From the NCBI RefSeq assembly GCF_022601685.1, contig NZ_JAKUML010000011.1, positions 1-64,000 of the forward strand: a stretch of DNA of 64,000 nt. The letters are read 5' to 3'. Positions 9,025 to 17,959 of this stretch are shown here, one piece after another. Made by a program: the position numbers and the translations under genes. Origin of the DNA: Acinetobacter sedimenti (GTDB taxonomy: Bacteria; Pseudomonadota; Gammaproteobacteria; Pseudomonadales; Moraxellaceae). Below the pieces are notes generated by a model, which saw nothing but the letters and a program-made list of their open reading frames with translations, was not told the origin of the DNA and made no database searches. How positions within the stretch are numbered: the first letter of the stretch is position 1; every line of letters begins with the position of its first letter.

Positions 9025-10023
9025 ATGAAAAAACTTGCGCTTGCCATCGTGGCAACTTCCGCTATGGGTGCGATGTCTAGCACTCAAGCAGCAACAATGT
9101 GTGTATTTGATTTACTTGGTGCTTCAGGCGAAGCTTACCAACAAATGAAAGGTTGGGCGCTACAAGCCAAATCATGGGGCGCTGACGTTACCCTTAAAGC
9201 TTACACAGACGAACGTGTAGCCAATGAAGATTTTAAAGCAGGTAAATGTGACGGTGTCAGTATCACTGCAATGCGTGCTCGTGAATTCAATAAATTCGTG
9301 GGTTCTATTGATTCTATTGGTGCAGTACCAAACAATAAAGTTGCGCAAAGTGCAATTAGCTTCACTTTGAACTCTCGTAATGCTGGCAAAATGGTTAGCT
9401 CGAACAAAAAATATGAAGTCGTCGGTATCGCCCCAATGGGTTCTGCTTACTTATTCGTCAACGATCGCAACATCAACTCAGTTGCAAAAGCGGCAGGTAA
9501 GAAAATTGCCGTTCTAGACTATGATTCTGCACAAAAGAAAATGGTTCAACAAATCGGTGCACAACCTGTTTCATCTGACGTAACCAATTTCGCATCAAAG
9601 TTTAACAACGGTCAGGTTGATATCATTGGTGCGCCTGCATATGCATTCAAACCACTTGAGCTTCACAAAGGCTTGGGTTCAAAAGGTGCGATGGTTAACT
9701 TCCCAATTCTTCACGTCACAGCGAATGTTGTGATCAATCCAAGCAAATTCCCTGCTGGCTTTGGTCAAAAGTCACGTGATTGGTTCGTGAAGCAATTGCC
9801 TAAAGCATTTAGCACGATTTCTAAGCTTGAAGCGGGTATTCCTGCGAAATACAAAATGGACATTCCAGCTGACGACAAGATTGGTTATCAAAAAATGATG
9901 CGTGAATCACGTATTGCTTTGACCAAGCAAGGCGTTTATGACAAATCAATGATGTCAGTGTTGAAAAAAGCACGTTGTAGCGTTGATAAGTCAAACTTTG
10001 AATGTTCACTCGCTGGTGAATAA
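9025..10023 (+). CDS. AdeT-type putative periplasmic solute-binding protein (copy 2)
   Basis: 332 residues, paralogue of the gene at 4862-5884. A short Sec signal peptide ends at ...SSTQA and is followed by TMCVFDLLG. The cysteines at GKCDG and the C-terminal RCSVDKSNFEC are kept, and there is no membrane helix. GAAAGGATG precedes the start. Both copies have GGAATGACT about 40 nt upstream of the ATG (4824-4832 and 8979-8987), and here an inverted repeat CCAATTG/CAATTGG lies at 8890-8920 in the 277-bp leader. A binding-protein role is likelier than the efflux-pump label sometimes given; the ligand is unknown. Confidence 0.87.
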   Translation: MKKLALAIVATSAMGAMSSTQAATMCVFDLLGASGEAYQQMKGWALQAKSWGADVTLKAYTDERVANEDFKAGKCDGVSITAMRAREFNKFVGSIDSIGAVPNNKVAQSAISFTLNSRNAGKMVSSNKKYEVVGIAPMGSAYLFVNDRNINSVAKAAGKKIAVLDYDSAQKKMVQQIGAQPVSSDVTNFASKFNNGQVDIIGAPAYAFKPLELHKGLGSKGAMVNFPILHVTANVVINPSKFPAGFGQKSRDWFVKQLPKAFSTISKLEAGIPAKYKMDIPADDKIGYQKMMRESRIALTKQGVYDKSMMSVLKKARCSVDKSNFECSLAGE

Positions 10024-10050
10024 TTCACACAGAAGATTTTATCTTTTCAT

Positions 10051-10077
10051 AAACTGCCTCTCGGGGCAGTTTTTTTA
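10051..10077 (+). terminator. Rho-independent terminator
   Basis: 8-bp stem AAACTGCC / GGCAGTTT with T run, 27 nt after the copy-2 AdeT-type gene. Confidence 0.88.
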
Positions 10078-10167
10078 TGTCATTTTTTATAGTTCACACT
10101 TTTGTACTACAGCTTTTCAAGGGTGTATTCACCTATAATCGGATCTGTTTTTTCAATGAGCATGATC

Positions 10168-10650
10168 ATGATTCGCATAGCAATGACTAGGGACTTTGAG
10201 CAAATTTGGCGGTTCTTTAAGCCTATTGTTGAGGCAGGTGAAACCTATGCTTTTGATCGTGAAGTGACGAAAAAAAAGGCTTTTGACATTTGGATGACTT
10301 TGCCCAACCAAACTTATGTTTATGAAAAAGACGGAGAAATTCTAGGTTCATACTATCTCAAAACCAATCAAAGTGGTGGCGGATCGCATGTGTGCAACTG
10401 TGGCTATATGGTCTCCGAATCCGCACGAGGTCAAGGCGTCGCTGCCAAAATGTGTGAGCACTCTCAACAGGTCGCACGTGAACTCGGTTATCTTGCGATG
10501 CAATTTAACTTTGTCGTGGAAACTAATAATGGTGCAATTCGACTTTGGAAAAAGCTAGGTTTTGATATCGTTGGTCGCTTGCCAAAAGCCTTCAATCACC
10601 CCAAACAAGGTTTTGTTGATGCTTTGGTGATGTATAAGTGGTTAAAATAA
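10168..10650 (+). CDS. GNAT family N-acetyltransferase
   Basis: About 160 residues. Three in-frame ATGs (10156, 10162, 10168) compete; the last gives the usual GNAT start MIRIAMTRDFEQI and has a GAG purine site 7 nt upstream. The acetyl-CoA loop is visible as the R-G-Q-G-V-A run in SARGQGVAAKMCEHS, and the C-terminal NNGAIRLWKKLGF is the family motif B. It acetylates an unknown small-molecule or protein amine. A parS-like site lies 4 bp after the stop. Confidence 0.88.
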   Translation: MIRIAMTRDFEQIWRFFKPIVEAGETYAFDREVTKKKAFDIWMTLPNQTYVYEKDGEILGSYYLKTNQSGGGSHVCNCGYMVSESARGQGVAAKMCEHSQQVARELGYLAMQFNFVVETNNGAIRLWKKLGFDIVGRLPKAFNHPKQGFVDALVMYKWLK

Positions 10651-10653
10651 TCA

Positions 10654-10669
10654 TGTTTCACGTGGAACG
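10654..10669. other. parS-like site 1
   Basis: TGTTTCACGTGGAACG matches the bacterial ParB site TGTTTCACGTGAAACA at 14 of 16 positions. It is intergenic, between the GNAT gene and the esterase gene. Confidence 0.75.
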
Positions 10670-10700
10670 TGTACCCTACTTGCCTACCCCTAACTAACAT

Positions 10701-11612
10701 TTAGCGATCTATTCGATCGACAAACTTGGCAATATCTTTTAAAGCACGCTTTGCAGGGTCAACCCAATGACTAAACATGTGAAAGTTGTGCCACATTCCT
10801 GAGTAAATCGTTAGCGTACACGCCACATCTGCACGATCTGCCGCATCTTTCAGCCGCTTTGCATCATCAAGCAAAATTTCCTTACTTCCAACATGGATCA
10901 GCATCTCTGGCAATCCTTTGAGATTGGCAAAAAGTGGTGACACATACGGCTCGTCTACGCTCGCATAATCGTTCAAATAATACCGAACACCATCACGCAA
11001 AGCCTGTTCGGATAACAAGGCATCATGCTTTGCATTACGTTTGATCGAAGGACCACTCAGTGATAAATCAAGCCATGGTGATAATAAAATCAAACCATTC
11101 GGCAACGGCAATTTTTCATCTCTTAACTTCAAACACAATGCTAATGCCAAATTTCCTCCGCAAGAATCACCTGATAAAGTAATGTTCTTTGCCGAAATGC
11201 CCTGCTCAAGTGCTTCAAGATACGCAGCTTGTAAAGTTTCTAATGCAAAAGGGAAAGGATGTTCAGGCGCCAGTGGATAATCCATATGAATCACTTGTGC
11301 GCCAGTGGCTCGCATCAAATCACACATCAATCCACGATGACTTTCCAAACCTCCTAGAAAGAATGCCCCACCATGTATATGAATAATCAATTGCGTTGCA
11401 GAATCACGTTTATGTCGAATTTCCTCACATTGCATGCCTGCCAAGTGTAACTGGCGAAATGCCAAACGCTGATCTACAGGAAAAATACGCCCTGCTTTAC
11501 TCATCAAGCCACGCAACACAGATGCTGAAAGCCCTTGTCGACTTGGAAAGTGTACAAACATTCGTAATAATTTTTCGATTGCATAAGTTTTGAATGGATT
11601 CGAAGCAGGCAT
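10701..11612 (-). CDS. Alpha/beta hydrolase, HSL-type esterase/lipase
   Basis: 303 residues from the ATG at 11612; the longer frame would need a TTG. It has the hormone-sensitive-lipase family oxyanion motif HGGAFFLGG near residue 80 and the nucleophile elbow GDSCGG near 150. Catalytic Asp and His candidates fall near LLDDAK and WHNFHMFSHW at the C terminus. No signal peptide is seen, so it is a cytoplasmic carboxylesterase of unknown substrate. It is convergent with the GNAT gene and stands alone. Confidence 0.9.
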   Translation of the reverse strand: MPASNPFKTYAIEKLLRMFVHFPSRQGLSASVLRGLMSKAGRIFPVDQRLAFRQLHLAGMQCEEIRHKRDSATQLIIHIHGGAFFLGGLESHRGLMCDLMRATGAQVIHMDYPLAPEHPFPFALETLQAAYLEALEQGISAKNITLSGDSCGGNLALALCLKLRDEKLPLPNGLILLSPWLDLSLSGPSIKRNAKHDALLSEQALRDGVRYYLNDYASVDEPYVSPLFANLKGLPEMLIHVGSKEILLDDAKRLKDAADRADVACTLTIYSGMWHNFHMFSHWVDPAKRALKDIAKFVDRIDR

Positions 11613-11751
11613 ATAATTTTTCCACAATTGGACTAGCTATTCACAAAAGAAGCTTATAAAATTACAAGTATAAACGAAAAAATCATAATAGAAATTCGTT
11701 AATGTTTTATCGTGGATGAACTCAGGAAAACCCTTCGCAAGGAAACCAAAA

Positions 11752-12186
11752 ATGAAAAAATTAGCATTTATTACGCTAAGCAGTGTGTTGGCAACTTCAG
11801 CTTTCGCAGCAGACCTAAACAATACGCAATGGCGTACAGTGGATGACGAAACTGGCAAAGCAAAAGCTTTGGTTGAATTCTCAAAAAGTTCAAATGGTAC
11901 GTATACTGCCACCATCACCAAATCACTTGACCCAACGTCTAAGAAAACTTGTGAAGCTTGTTCAGGTTCACTCAAAGGCAAATCAATTGAAGGCTTGAAT
12001 ATTGTTCAAAACTTAAAATTAGACAAAGGCAATAAGTACACTGGCGGTACGATTCTTGATCCGAAGTCAGGCAAAACCTACAAAATGAACGCTGAAATGG
12101 CTTCTAATGGTAAAACTTTGAAAGTTCGTGGATATATCGGCGTAGCTGCTTTGGGTCGCAACCAAACATGGTACCGTGTGAAATAA
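11752..12186 (+). CDS. DUF2147 family secreted protein
   Basis: 144 residues from the ATG at 11752 (AAGGAAACC upstream). A signal peptide ends at ...TSAFAA, followed by the DUF2147 domain: NTQWRTVDDETGKAKALVEF at the start, KTCEACSG in the middle, and the C-terminal GVAALGRNQTWYRVK hallmark. Two cysteines four apart could form a disulfide. It is periplasmic; the function of the family is not known. Confidence 0.9.
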   Translation: MKKLAFITLSSVLATSAFAADLNNTQWRTVDDETGKAKALVEFSKSSNGTYTATITKSLDPTSKKTCEACSGSLKGKSIEGLNIVQNLKLDKGNKYTGGTILDPKSGKTYKMNAEMASNGKTLKVRGYIGVAALGRNQTWYRVK

Positions 12187-12210
12187 TATTCTGATCCAAT
12201 CAGGCATTAT

Positions 12211-12240
12211 AAAAAAGCTTGCGATTTAGCAAGCTTTTTT
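12211..12240. terminator. Bidirectional terminator
   Basis: Perfect 12-bp stem AAAAAAGCTTGC / GCAAGCTTTTTT with a 6-nt loop, placed between the convergent DUF2147 and ArsC-like genes. Confidence 0.9.
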
Positions 12241-12247
12241 ATGTCTA

Positions 12248-12595
12248 CTATTTTGCTAAACTTGCATATTCTGCTTCGTCAAAACCAACTAAAATGCCCG
12301 ATCCAGTATCCAACACAGGGCGTTTAATCATACTTGGACTGGTTATCAATGTTTCTATCAGTTGAGCCTCATTTTCAAGTGCGTAGGCTTGTTGTTCAGC
12401 AGAGAGCTTTTTCCACGTGGTCCCCTTTTTATTCAAAATCACATCTTGATCTTTTTGTTTGAGCCACTGTTTTAATGTCGCTTCATCAATGTCTTGCTTT
12501 TTATAATCATGAAATTCGTAGCTCACGCCGTGCTGATCTAATGCTGTAAATGCCTTCTTCATCGTATTACAATTCTTAATACCATAAATTTTCAT
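12248..12595 (-). CDS. ArsC/Spx family (YffB-like) protein
   Basis: 115-116 residues (tandem ATGs at 12598 and 12595; the second has better spacing from TTGGAAA). It has a thioredoxin-like fold with the single-cysteine motif YGIKNCNTMKKAF and the ArsC-family C-terminal IKRPVLDTGSGILVGF, typical of the YffB/Spx branch rather than true arsenate reductases. No arsenic genes lie nearby. The role is probably glutathione- or thiol-linked but unproven. Confidence 0.88.
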   Translation of the reverse strand: MKIYGIKNCNTMKKAFTALDQHGVSYEFHDYKKQDIDEATLKQWLKQKDQDVILNKKGTTWKKLSAEQQAYALENEAQLIETLITSPSMIKRPVLDTGSGILVGFDEAEYASLAK

Positions 12596-12744
12596 CATAA
12601 ATTTCCAAAGAAAATGTGTTTGTAGATAGGATAACTGGTCAAGAAAAAGTGATAAAGAGCTATTGACGAAACAGTAAAATTCACTAAACTGTAATATGTA
12701 ACATAATATTTTAACAATTTTTACAACGTTTATGGGGAATAACC

Positions 12745-13548
12745 ATGAAAAAATTGAGTCTTGCTACAGCACTAATCACTTCACTATTTGCCATGGGTGC
12801 AAATGCCTATCAATATGAACTTAATGTTGGCTATGAAAATACTGATATTGATGGTGCAGGTGATCTTGATACTTGGTCTGCTTCAGGTAAGTATTATTTG
12901 AATGCAGTTCAAACCAAATCTTCGCCGCTTGCTGAAGCCGCATTTTTGAATCGTGCAAGCAATATTGGCTTGGGCTATGTTAATGCGAGTGGCGATGGTG
13001 ACGAAGATATTGATGTCTATGGTGTTTCGGGTGAATTCTTTATTCCAAACTCACAATTTTATTTCAGTGGTTCTTTAAATCAAGTTGATCTTGGTGGCGA
13101 AGACAACACAGGTTATACAGTTGAAGCAGGTTACTTACCAGTAAATGGCTTACTACTTGCATTAGGCGTATCTAAAGAAAGTTTAGATCCTGTACTTGTT
13201 GCAGAGAATGGTTTCGTTACATCTTTAGGTTATGCAAGTGCTGTAGGTGAAGATACAACTGTCAGCACTCGTGGCAAGTACGTGACTCAGATCGGTGGCT
13301 TTTACACCAACTTTGAAGGTGTAGTCTATTTTGGTGACGAAACAGCTTATAAACTTGGTGGTGACCTGTATCTTGATCCAACATTAAGTGTTGGTGCGTC
13401 TTTTGCCGATTCTACGGCAGATGAATCAGAAACTATCTTCGGCATCAATGCGAAAAAATTCTTTACACCACAAATCGGAGTTGGTGTTGCATACACCACA
13501 ACGGATGACATTGATTCTGTTGGTATTAACGGAACTTTCCGCTTCTAA
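12745..13548 (+). CDS. Putative outer-membrane porin (copy 1)
   Basis: 267 residues with a signal peptide ending ...MGANA, alternating amphipathic beta strands and a C-terminal aromatic (GTFRF), as in outer-membrane barrels. The block SPLAEAAFLNRASN is shared almost exactly with the gene at 55728-56519 (APLAEAAFVNRASN), as are the N-terminal AYQ start and the KYVTQ strand. This marks two paralogues of one putative porin family. Asp-rich loops suggest cation-binding or cation-selective loops, which is inference. A good GGGGAAT site precedes the start. Confidence 0.87.
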   Translation: MKKLSLATALITSLFAMGANAYQYELNVGYENTDIDGAGDLDTWSASGKYYLNAVQTKSSPLAEAAFLNRASNIGLGYVNASGDGDEDIDVYGVSGEFFIPNSQFYFSGSLNQVDLGGEDNTGYTVEAGYLPVNGLLLALGVSKESLDPVLVAENGFVTSLGYASAVGEDTTVSTRGKYVTQIGGFYTNFEGVVYFGDETAYKLGGDLYLDPTLSVGASFADSTADESETIFGINAKKFFTPQIGVGVAYTTTDDIDSVGINGTFRF

Positions 13549-13571
13549 TTCCACATCGCTGATGAAACTAA

Positions 13572-13598
13572 AAATCGCCCAACTGGGCGATTTTTTGT
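13572..13598. terminator. Terminator between porin and recJ
   Basis: 9-bp stem AAATCGCCC / GGGCGATTT with AACT loop and T run on the plus strand. It lies between the convergent porin and recJ genes. Confidence 0.88.
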
Positions 13599-13621
13599 GA
13601 CTTGCATCGCTGTGAATTTTT

Positions 13622-15331
13622 CTAAAGCACATTTTCACAATGTATCAATCGCAGTTGCAAACGTATTTGCCCACGAAATTCATTTCTTTCCAAGCTATAA
13701 GCAATTCTGACTTTTGGTGCTATTTCACCCTGCTCAATTTTCTCGATAAAATTAAAACCAATGGCTTCAACAAAATGATTTACATCAATTTGTAATTTTA
13801 GTTTTAAGTGCTTTTCCTTAAGCCATTGATAATCGACAACCTGAAATATTCCTTCAAATACTGGCGACTCAAAGCCTTGCCCCCATGGACCAAGCTGTTC
13901 CAATTGTTGTAATAAAGTCAGATTCATCTCATCGTTTTTAAGTGTGCCATCCGTATAGATTTTTGCTTGAAATACCTCAGGATTGACCTGAGCAACCACG
14001 TCAATAAACGCTTTGCGGAATGCTTCAAAGTTTTTCTGCGCAATGGTTAAACCTGCCGCCATAGCATGTCCACCAAAGAATTTGACCAATTGCGGATGCT
14101 GTTCTGCTACCGCCTCAATGGCATCACGGATATGAATCCCTACGATTGAACGTGCAGAACCTTTGAGGTGCTCTCCATCTTCATCGAGTGCAAATACAAT
14201 ACTCGGACGATGAAAATGTTCTTTTAAGCGCCCAGCGACAATACCGATCACGCCTTGATGCCATTCAGGCTCAAAAAGCACCAAAGCATCAGGAAGCTGA
14301 TCTTGCTCAATATGAATTTGTTGCAAATAATCAAAAGCTTGCTCATGCATCCCCTGCTCGACTTGACGACGTTCGATATTCAGCCGATCAAGCTGATAAG
14401 CGTATGGATAAGCGCTATTCAGATCAGGTGCAAGTAAGCACTCAATACCGATCTGCATACTATCCATACGCCCTGCCGCATTGATGCGAGGACCAAGCAC
14501 AAAACCAAAATCACTGGCTTGCAGTTGTGTTGCATTTTTACCTGTGATCTCGATCAATGCCAAAATTCCCGCTCGACACTGCCCTTGTCTGATGCGCTCA
14601 AGTCCAGCTTGCACCAAAATGCGATTATTAAAATCAAGCTTTGCTACATCCGCAACCGTGCCCAGCGCCACTAAATCGAGGAACTGCGTCATGCGCACGC
14701 TCGATTTACCAAGCTTTTGCCGGTGCGTTGCCAGCCGAGCCAGTAAATAAAATGCCACCCCCACACCTGCCAAAGACTTACTGGCAAAAGTACAACCCAA
14801 TTGATTGGGATTCACCACAGCTTCGGCGTTCGGTGTGGCTTTTGTCGTGAGGTGGTGATCGGTGATAATGACTTGCATATCGAGCGCATGACAACGCTCT
14901 ACACCTGCATGACTGGAAATGCCATTATCCACTGTCATCAATACATCGGGGTGAAAACGCTCATAAGCAAGCTCAGCAATTGCAGGCGTCAATCCATATC
15001 CATATTTAAAGCGATCGGGCACGATATAGTTCACATCTGCACCCATCGTCTGCAAAGCTAAAACAGCAAGTGCGGTACTGGTCGCCCCATCAGCATCATA
15101 ATCACCAACGATGAGTATTTTTTGTTTTTTTTCAACCGCTTGATCTAAGATTTGTACTGCTTTATCCAAGCCCATTAAATCAGGTTGTAATAAGTGTTTT
15201 AATTGCAAATCAAGTTGTTCAACTGTCGTGTCACGCGCTGATAAAATCCGTGCCAACGTGTCTGAGCCAAGATATTCATATTGCTGTACAGGTTGTTGTA
15301 GGGAGCGTTGTTCGAGTTGAATTGATTGCAT
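13622..15331 (-). CDS. recJ: Single-stranded-DNA-specific exonuclease RecJ
   Basis: 569 residues, normal for RecJ. The DHH phosphoesterase core carries VGDYDADGATST near residue 97, TVDNGISS near 157 and VIITDHH near 178. The DHHA1 domain carries the GGH signature in FFGGHAMAAGL, and an OB-like C-terminal domain follows. It degrades 5' ended single-stranded DNA in RecF-pathway recombination and mismatch repair. It is convergent with the porin gene. Confidence 0.97.
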   Translation of the reverse strand: MQSIQLEQRSLQQPVQQYEYLGSDTLARILSARDTTVEQLDLQLKHLLQPDLMGLDKAVQILDQAVEKKQKILIVGDYDADGATSTALAVLALQTMGADVNYIVPDRFKYGYGLTPAIAELAYERFHPDVLMTVDNGISSHAGVERCHALDMQVIITDHHLTTKATPNAEAVVNPNQLGCTFASKSLAGVGVAFYLLARLATHRQKLGKSSVRMTQFLDLVALGTVADVAKLDFNNRILVQAGLERIRQGQCRAGILALIEITGKNATQLQASDFGFVLGPRINAAGRMDSMQIGIECLLAPDLNSAYPYAYQLDRLNIERRQVEQGMHEQAFDYLQQIHIEQDQLPDALVLFEPEWHQGVIGIVAGRLKEHFHRPSIVFALDEDGEHLKGSARSIVGIHIRDAIEAVAEQHPQLVKFFGGHAMAAGLTIAQKNFEAFRKAFIDVVAQVNPEVFQAKIYTDGTLKNDEMNLTLLQQLEQLGPWGQGFESPVFEGIFQVVDYQWLKEKHLKLKLQIDVNHFVEAIGFNFIEKIEQGEIAPKVRIAYSLERNEFRGQIRLQLRLIHCENVL

Positions 15332-15360
15332 AGTTCTATAACGAGCTCATCATGCTCTTT

Positions 15361-16473
15361 CTACCATTGATATTGGGCAAACAATTGAGCACCCATCCTC
15401 TTGGCCTGATTGGTATTTAGATCATCTGCAATATATTTCAAGCCAAAATTTTGATGCTGTACTGATAAGCCTAAAGCATGGGTTTGAGGTTCAAAATGGA
15501 TTCCCCATTGCACACCTTCATCCCAATAAGCATTCAATTGCCAAAGGCTACTATATTGATTGCTGATTGAACTTACACCTAAAAGCCAATTCTGATCTGA
15601 CTGATAATTTAGATCGGTATAAATTTTAAAAGGCAGCTTCTGAGTATATTGATAATACTTATTAAATTGTCCCTGAATATCAAATCGGGGACGCTTATCC
15701 TGATCATAAGCAACCTGATATTGAGTATAAGGTGCATCCTGCCAATATAAATAGGCCAAAGCATCCTGAATATTGATATTTACTTTCCAGTGATTCGCAA
15801 TTGTCCCTTGTAATGATGTATCAAATGCAAAACCATATCCATGATTCGCTCGCTCATTCCAGCCCATTTTGTCTTCTTTTAATGCTGGCTGGTCATAACT
15901 ATAGTCAATTTGACCATTAAGCCACTTCACACGATCCATAAGTTGTTCCTGATCTATGGTTTTCGCCAAAGCATTCACCTGACCATCAGCATAATGTCGG
16001 CCAATTAATGCGGTTGCCCCTGTAGTTACATTCCAGTTAGGTGAAAGTTGCCAGGTATATGCAAATCGTGACCCAACCGTATCAATGTGCTGTGCCTCTA
16101 GTTGCAAATCATATTGAGTATTGGCATCAATCAATTTTTCATTTTTGATCTGATAATATAATTTTGCAGTGTCTGGACTAAAACGTAGTACATAATCATA
16201 ACGCCAAATCCAGCTAAAATCCCATTGACCCTGTTTAATACCCAACTGCATTAGACCATGAGCAAACGCATTTTTTCCCGATTTAAAATCTGGGTCATCC
16301 CAATCATCAGTAAATGAGTGAATCGACAAAGGTTCACTATATACATCTGCTTGCACTTGATAATAGATTTTTTCCTGAGCATTGGAATAAAGAGGAATCA
16401 GCATTCCTAATACAGCTAGACTTTTTTTGAGCATAGAAAAAAAGGGGGAATTTACTCCCCCTCTCCTTTTCAT
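15361..16473 (-). CDS. Predicted outer-membrane beta-barrel protein of unknown function
   Basis: 370 residues from the ATG at 16473, which lies 2 bp after the stop of the upstream lipoprotein gene, so start by translational coupling is likely. The alternative Met14 (16434) has no ribosome site because a terminator hairpin sits directly before it. Residues about 14-32 are a signal peptide (LKKSLAVLGMLIPLYSNAQ). The mature part is rich in Trp, Tyr and Gln with alternating strands and ends in QYQW, an outer-membrane barrel end. I do not recognise the family; the lipoprotein gene upstream is its only partner. Confidence 0.75.
   Translation of the reverse strand: MKRRGGVNSPFFSMLKKSLAVLGMLIPLYSNAQEKIYYQVQADVYSEPLSIHSFTDDWDDPDFKSGKNAFAHGLMQLGIKQGQWDFSWIWRYDYVLRFSPDTAKLYYQIKNEKLIDANTQYDLQLEAQHIDTVGSRFAYTWQLSPNWNVTTGATALIGRHYADGQVNALAKTIDQEQLMDRVKWLNGQIDYSYDQPALKEDKMGWNERANHGYGFAFDTSLQGTIANHWKVNINIQDALAYLYWQDAPYTQYQVAYDQDKRPRFDIQGQFNKYYQYTQKLPFKIYTDLNYQSDQNWLLGVSSISNQYSSLWQLNAYWDEGVQWGIHFEPQTHALGLSVQHQNFGLKYIADDLNTNQAKRMGAQLFAQYQW
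16437..16461 (-). terminator. Terminator hairpin inside the 5' end of the barrel gene
   Basis: On the minus strand GGGGGA and TCCCCC pair (6 bp, 6-nt loop), followed at once by seven T residues. It lies within codons 5-13 of the frame starting at 16473. It would end or attenuate transcription from the lipoprotein gene unless ribosomes cover it. Confidence 0.7.
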
Positions 16474-16475
16474 AA

Positions 16476-17867
16476 TTATGGTGCAATCGCTTTAACAGTA
16501 TTATCTGTGAATTTTGCAGAATATACGTTATCTGACACTTTGCTCACTGTAGCATATGGGGTATTGCCCACTTTGATCTCTGCTGAAGTAAATTTGTCAA
16601 GATCAGCAATTTCAACATAAGCACCATTGGCATGAGATAATTTTGCCCATACAACAGGTTCATCTTTTGTAATCAAATTGTCTGTTTTAAAGTCAGCTGT
16701 AAGTGCATCTTTATCGACAGCAACCTTAATCGTTGCTGTACCTTTCTGGTACTCATTACGTTTAGCAGTTAAATCAACACTAAATGGTTTAATGCTAGTA
16801 CCGCCACCTTTGACATTACCACTGAGTTTCATATTAAGGTCCGCATTGATAAATGCAGCAGCAGTTTCACCATTAGTCACATCAATCTGTTTTGACAAAT
16901 CATTGTTTAATTTAATGCTTGCTTCTAAGTTCAGGTTCTCAGTTCCAGCAACAGCCTTACCTTTTAAGTTCAGTTCAGTTGGAATAATTTCTGTAGACGT
17001 GCTTAAACCATCTTTAAATTGAACTTGTGTAGCCTTGCTTGAAAACTCCGTTAAACTCAACTCTGCACCTGTACCTACAGCAGTCAACACAATATTCGCA
17101 AACTTAAATTGTGCACTCGTAGGAGTTTGATCACTAGAACGATCATCCAGTTTTTTTGCATTGTTATACACAACCTGAGCAGTACTATCACTATTAACCG
17201 CCAAAATCGCTTCTTTGTTGCTCACAACATTCTTGGTCGCAATTTTCCCACCAGCAACCAGTTTAAAATCGTAAGTTGATTTAGATGCAGAGAAGGGTGC
17301 TTCAAGTTTCAGATTGGTTACACCCACAGTAGTTTCATTACCAAAAACGTCATGCCCTGTTTGTGTTTTAGAGTCCCAAACATAATCAGTCCAATATTTA
17401 GCTGTAACACCACCTGTTACAGTCACTGAATTTGGTGTCACACTGACTTTTAGCGTATTATTGCTCAATTGATAGTCAGGATAATAATACTGACCATCGG
17501 TTGAATCCTCTTTTAATAAAGCTTCCAATTGAGCCGCATTATATTCTTTTTCAGAACCTTGCGCATCTTGTTCCGCCAATGAGGCCAAAGTCAAAATCAA
17601 GCTACTTGCATTACCAATATCGCTACCAGCATCACTAATTGCATCGAATGTCGGCTGATATTGTGATTGTAATCCATTAAAACTATCAAAATAACTAATA
17701 ATAGTATTTGTTGTATCTACCAATTGCTTTGCCTTATCTAGATCTGATGCTGGAATAGCTGGATTTTCAGTATTATTACCACCATTATTTGATGATGAAT
17801 CACCACCTCCACCACAAGCAGTTAAAATGGCTGAACAAGCTAAAACCAACAATGTTTTCTTAAACAT
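16476..17867 (-). CDS. Predicted lipoprotein of unknown function
   Basis: 463 residues. The signal ends in the lipobox LTAC at residues 15-18, followed by GGGGDSSSNNGG, a flexible Gly/Ser/Asn tether. The mature part is rich in Thr, Asn and Lys with regular beta-strand alternation and no recognised domain. It is first in a two-gene unit with the outer-membrane barrel protein downstream, so the pair may act together at the outer membrane. No catalytic motif is seen. Confidence 0.75.
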   Translation of the reverse strand: MFKKTLLVLACSAILTACGGGGDSSSNNGGNNTENPAIPASDLDKAKQLVDTTNTIISYFDSFNGLQSQYQPTFDAISDAGSDIGNASSLILTLASLAEQDAQGSEKEYNAAQLEALLKEDSTDGQYYYPDYQLSNNTLKVSVTPNSVTVTGGVTAKYWTDYVWDSKTQTGHDVFGNETTVGVTNLKLEAPFSASKSTYDFKLVAGGKIATKNVVSNKEAILAVNSDSTAQVVYNNAKKLDDRSSDQTPTSAQFKFANIVLTAVGTGAELSLTEFSSKATQVQFKDGLSTSTEIIPTELNLKGKAVAGTENLNLEASIKLNNDLSKQIDVTNGETAAAFINADLNMKLSGNVKGGGTSIKPFSVDLTAKRNEYQKGTATIKVAVDKDALTADFKTDNLITKDEPVVWAKLSHANGAYVEIADLDKFTSAEIKVGNTPYATVSKVSDNVYSAKFTDNTVKAIAP

Positions 17868-17959
17868 TCTACAACCCTCTTTTATAGTAAACTATTATCT
17901 AAATTATTAAATTTAGTTTTATACAAACTATCTAGTTATATTTATAATGTCAATAAACT

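Noticed and set aside
12411-12426. CACGTG core in the ArsC-like gene
   Set aside because: The arms (TTTTC and GTCCC) do not match parS, so I did not count it as a site.
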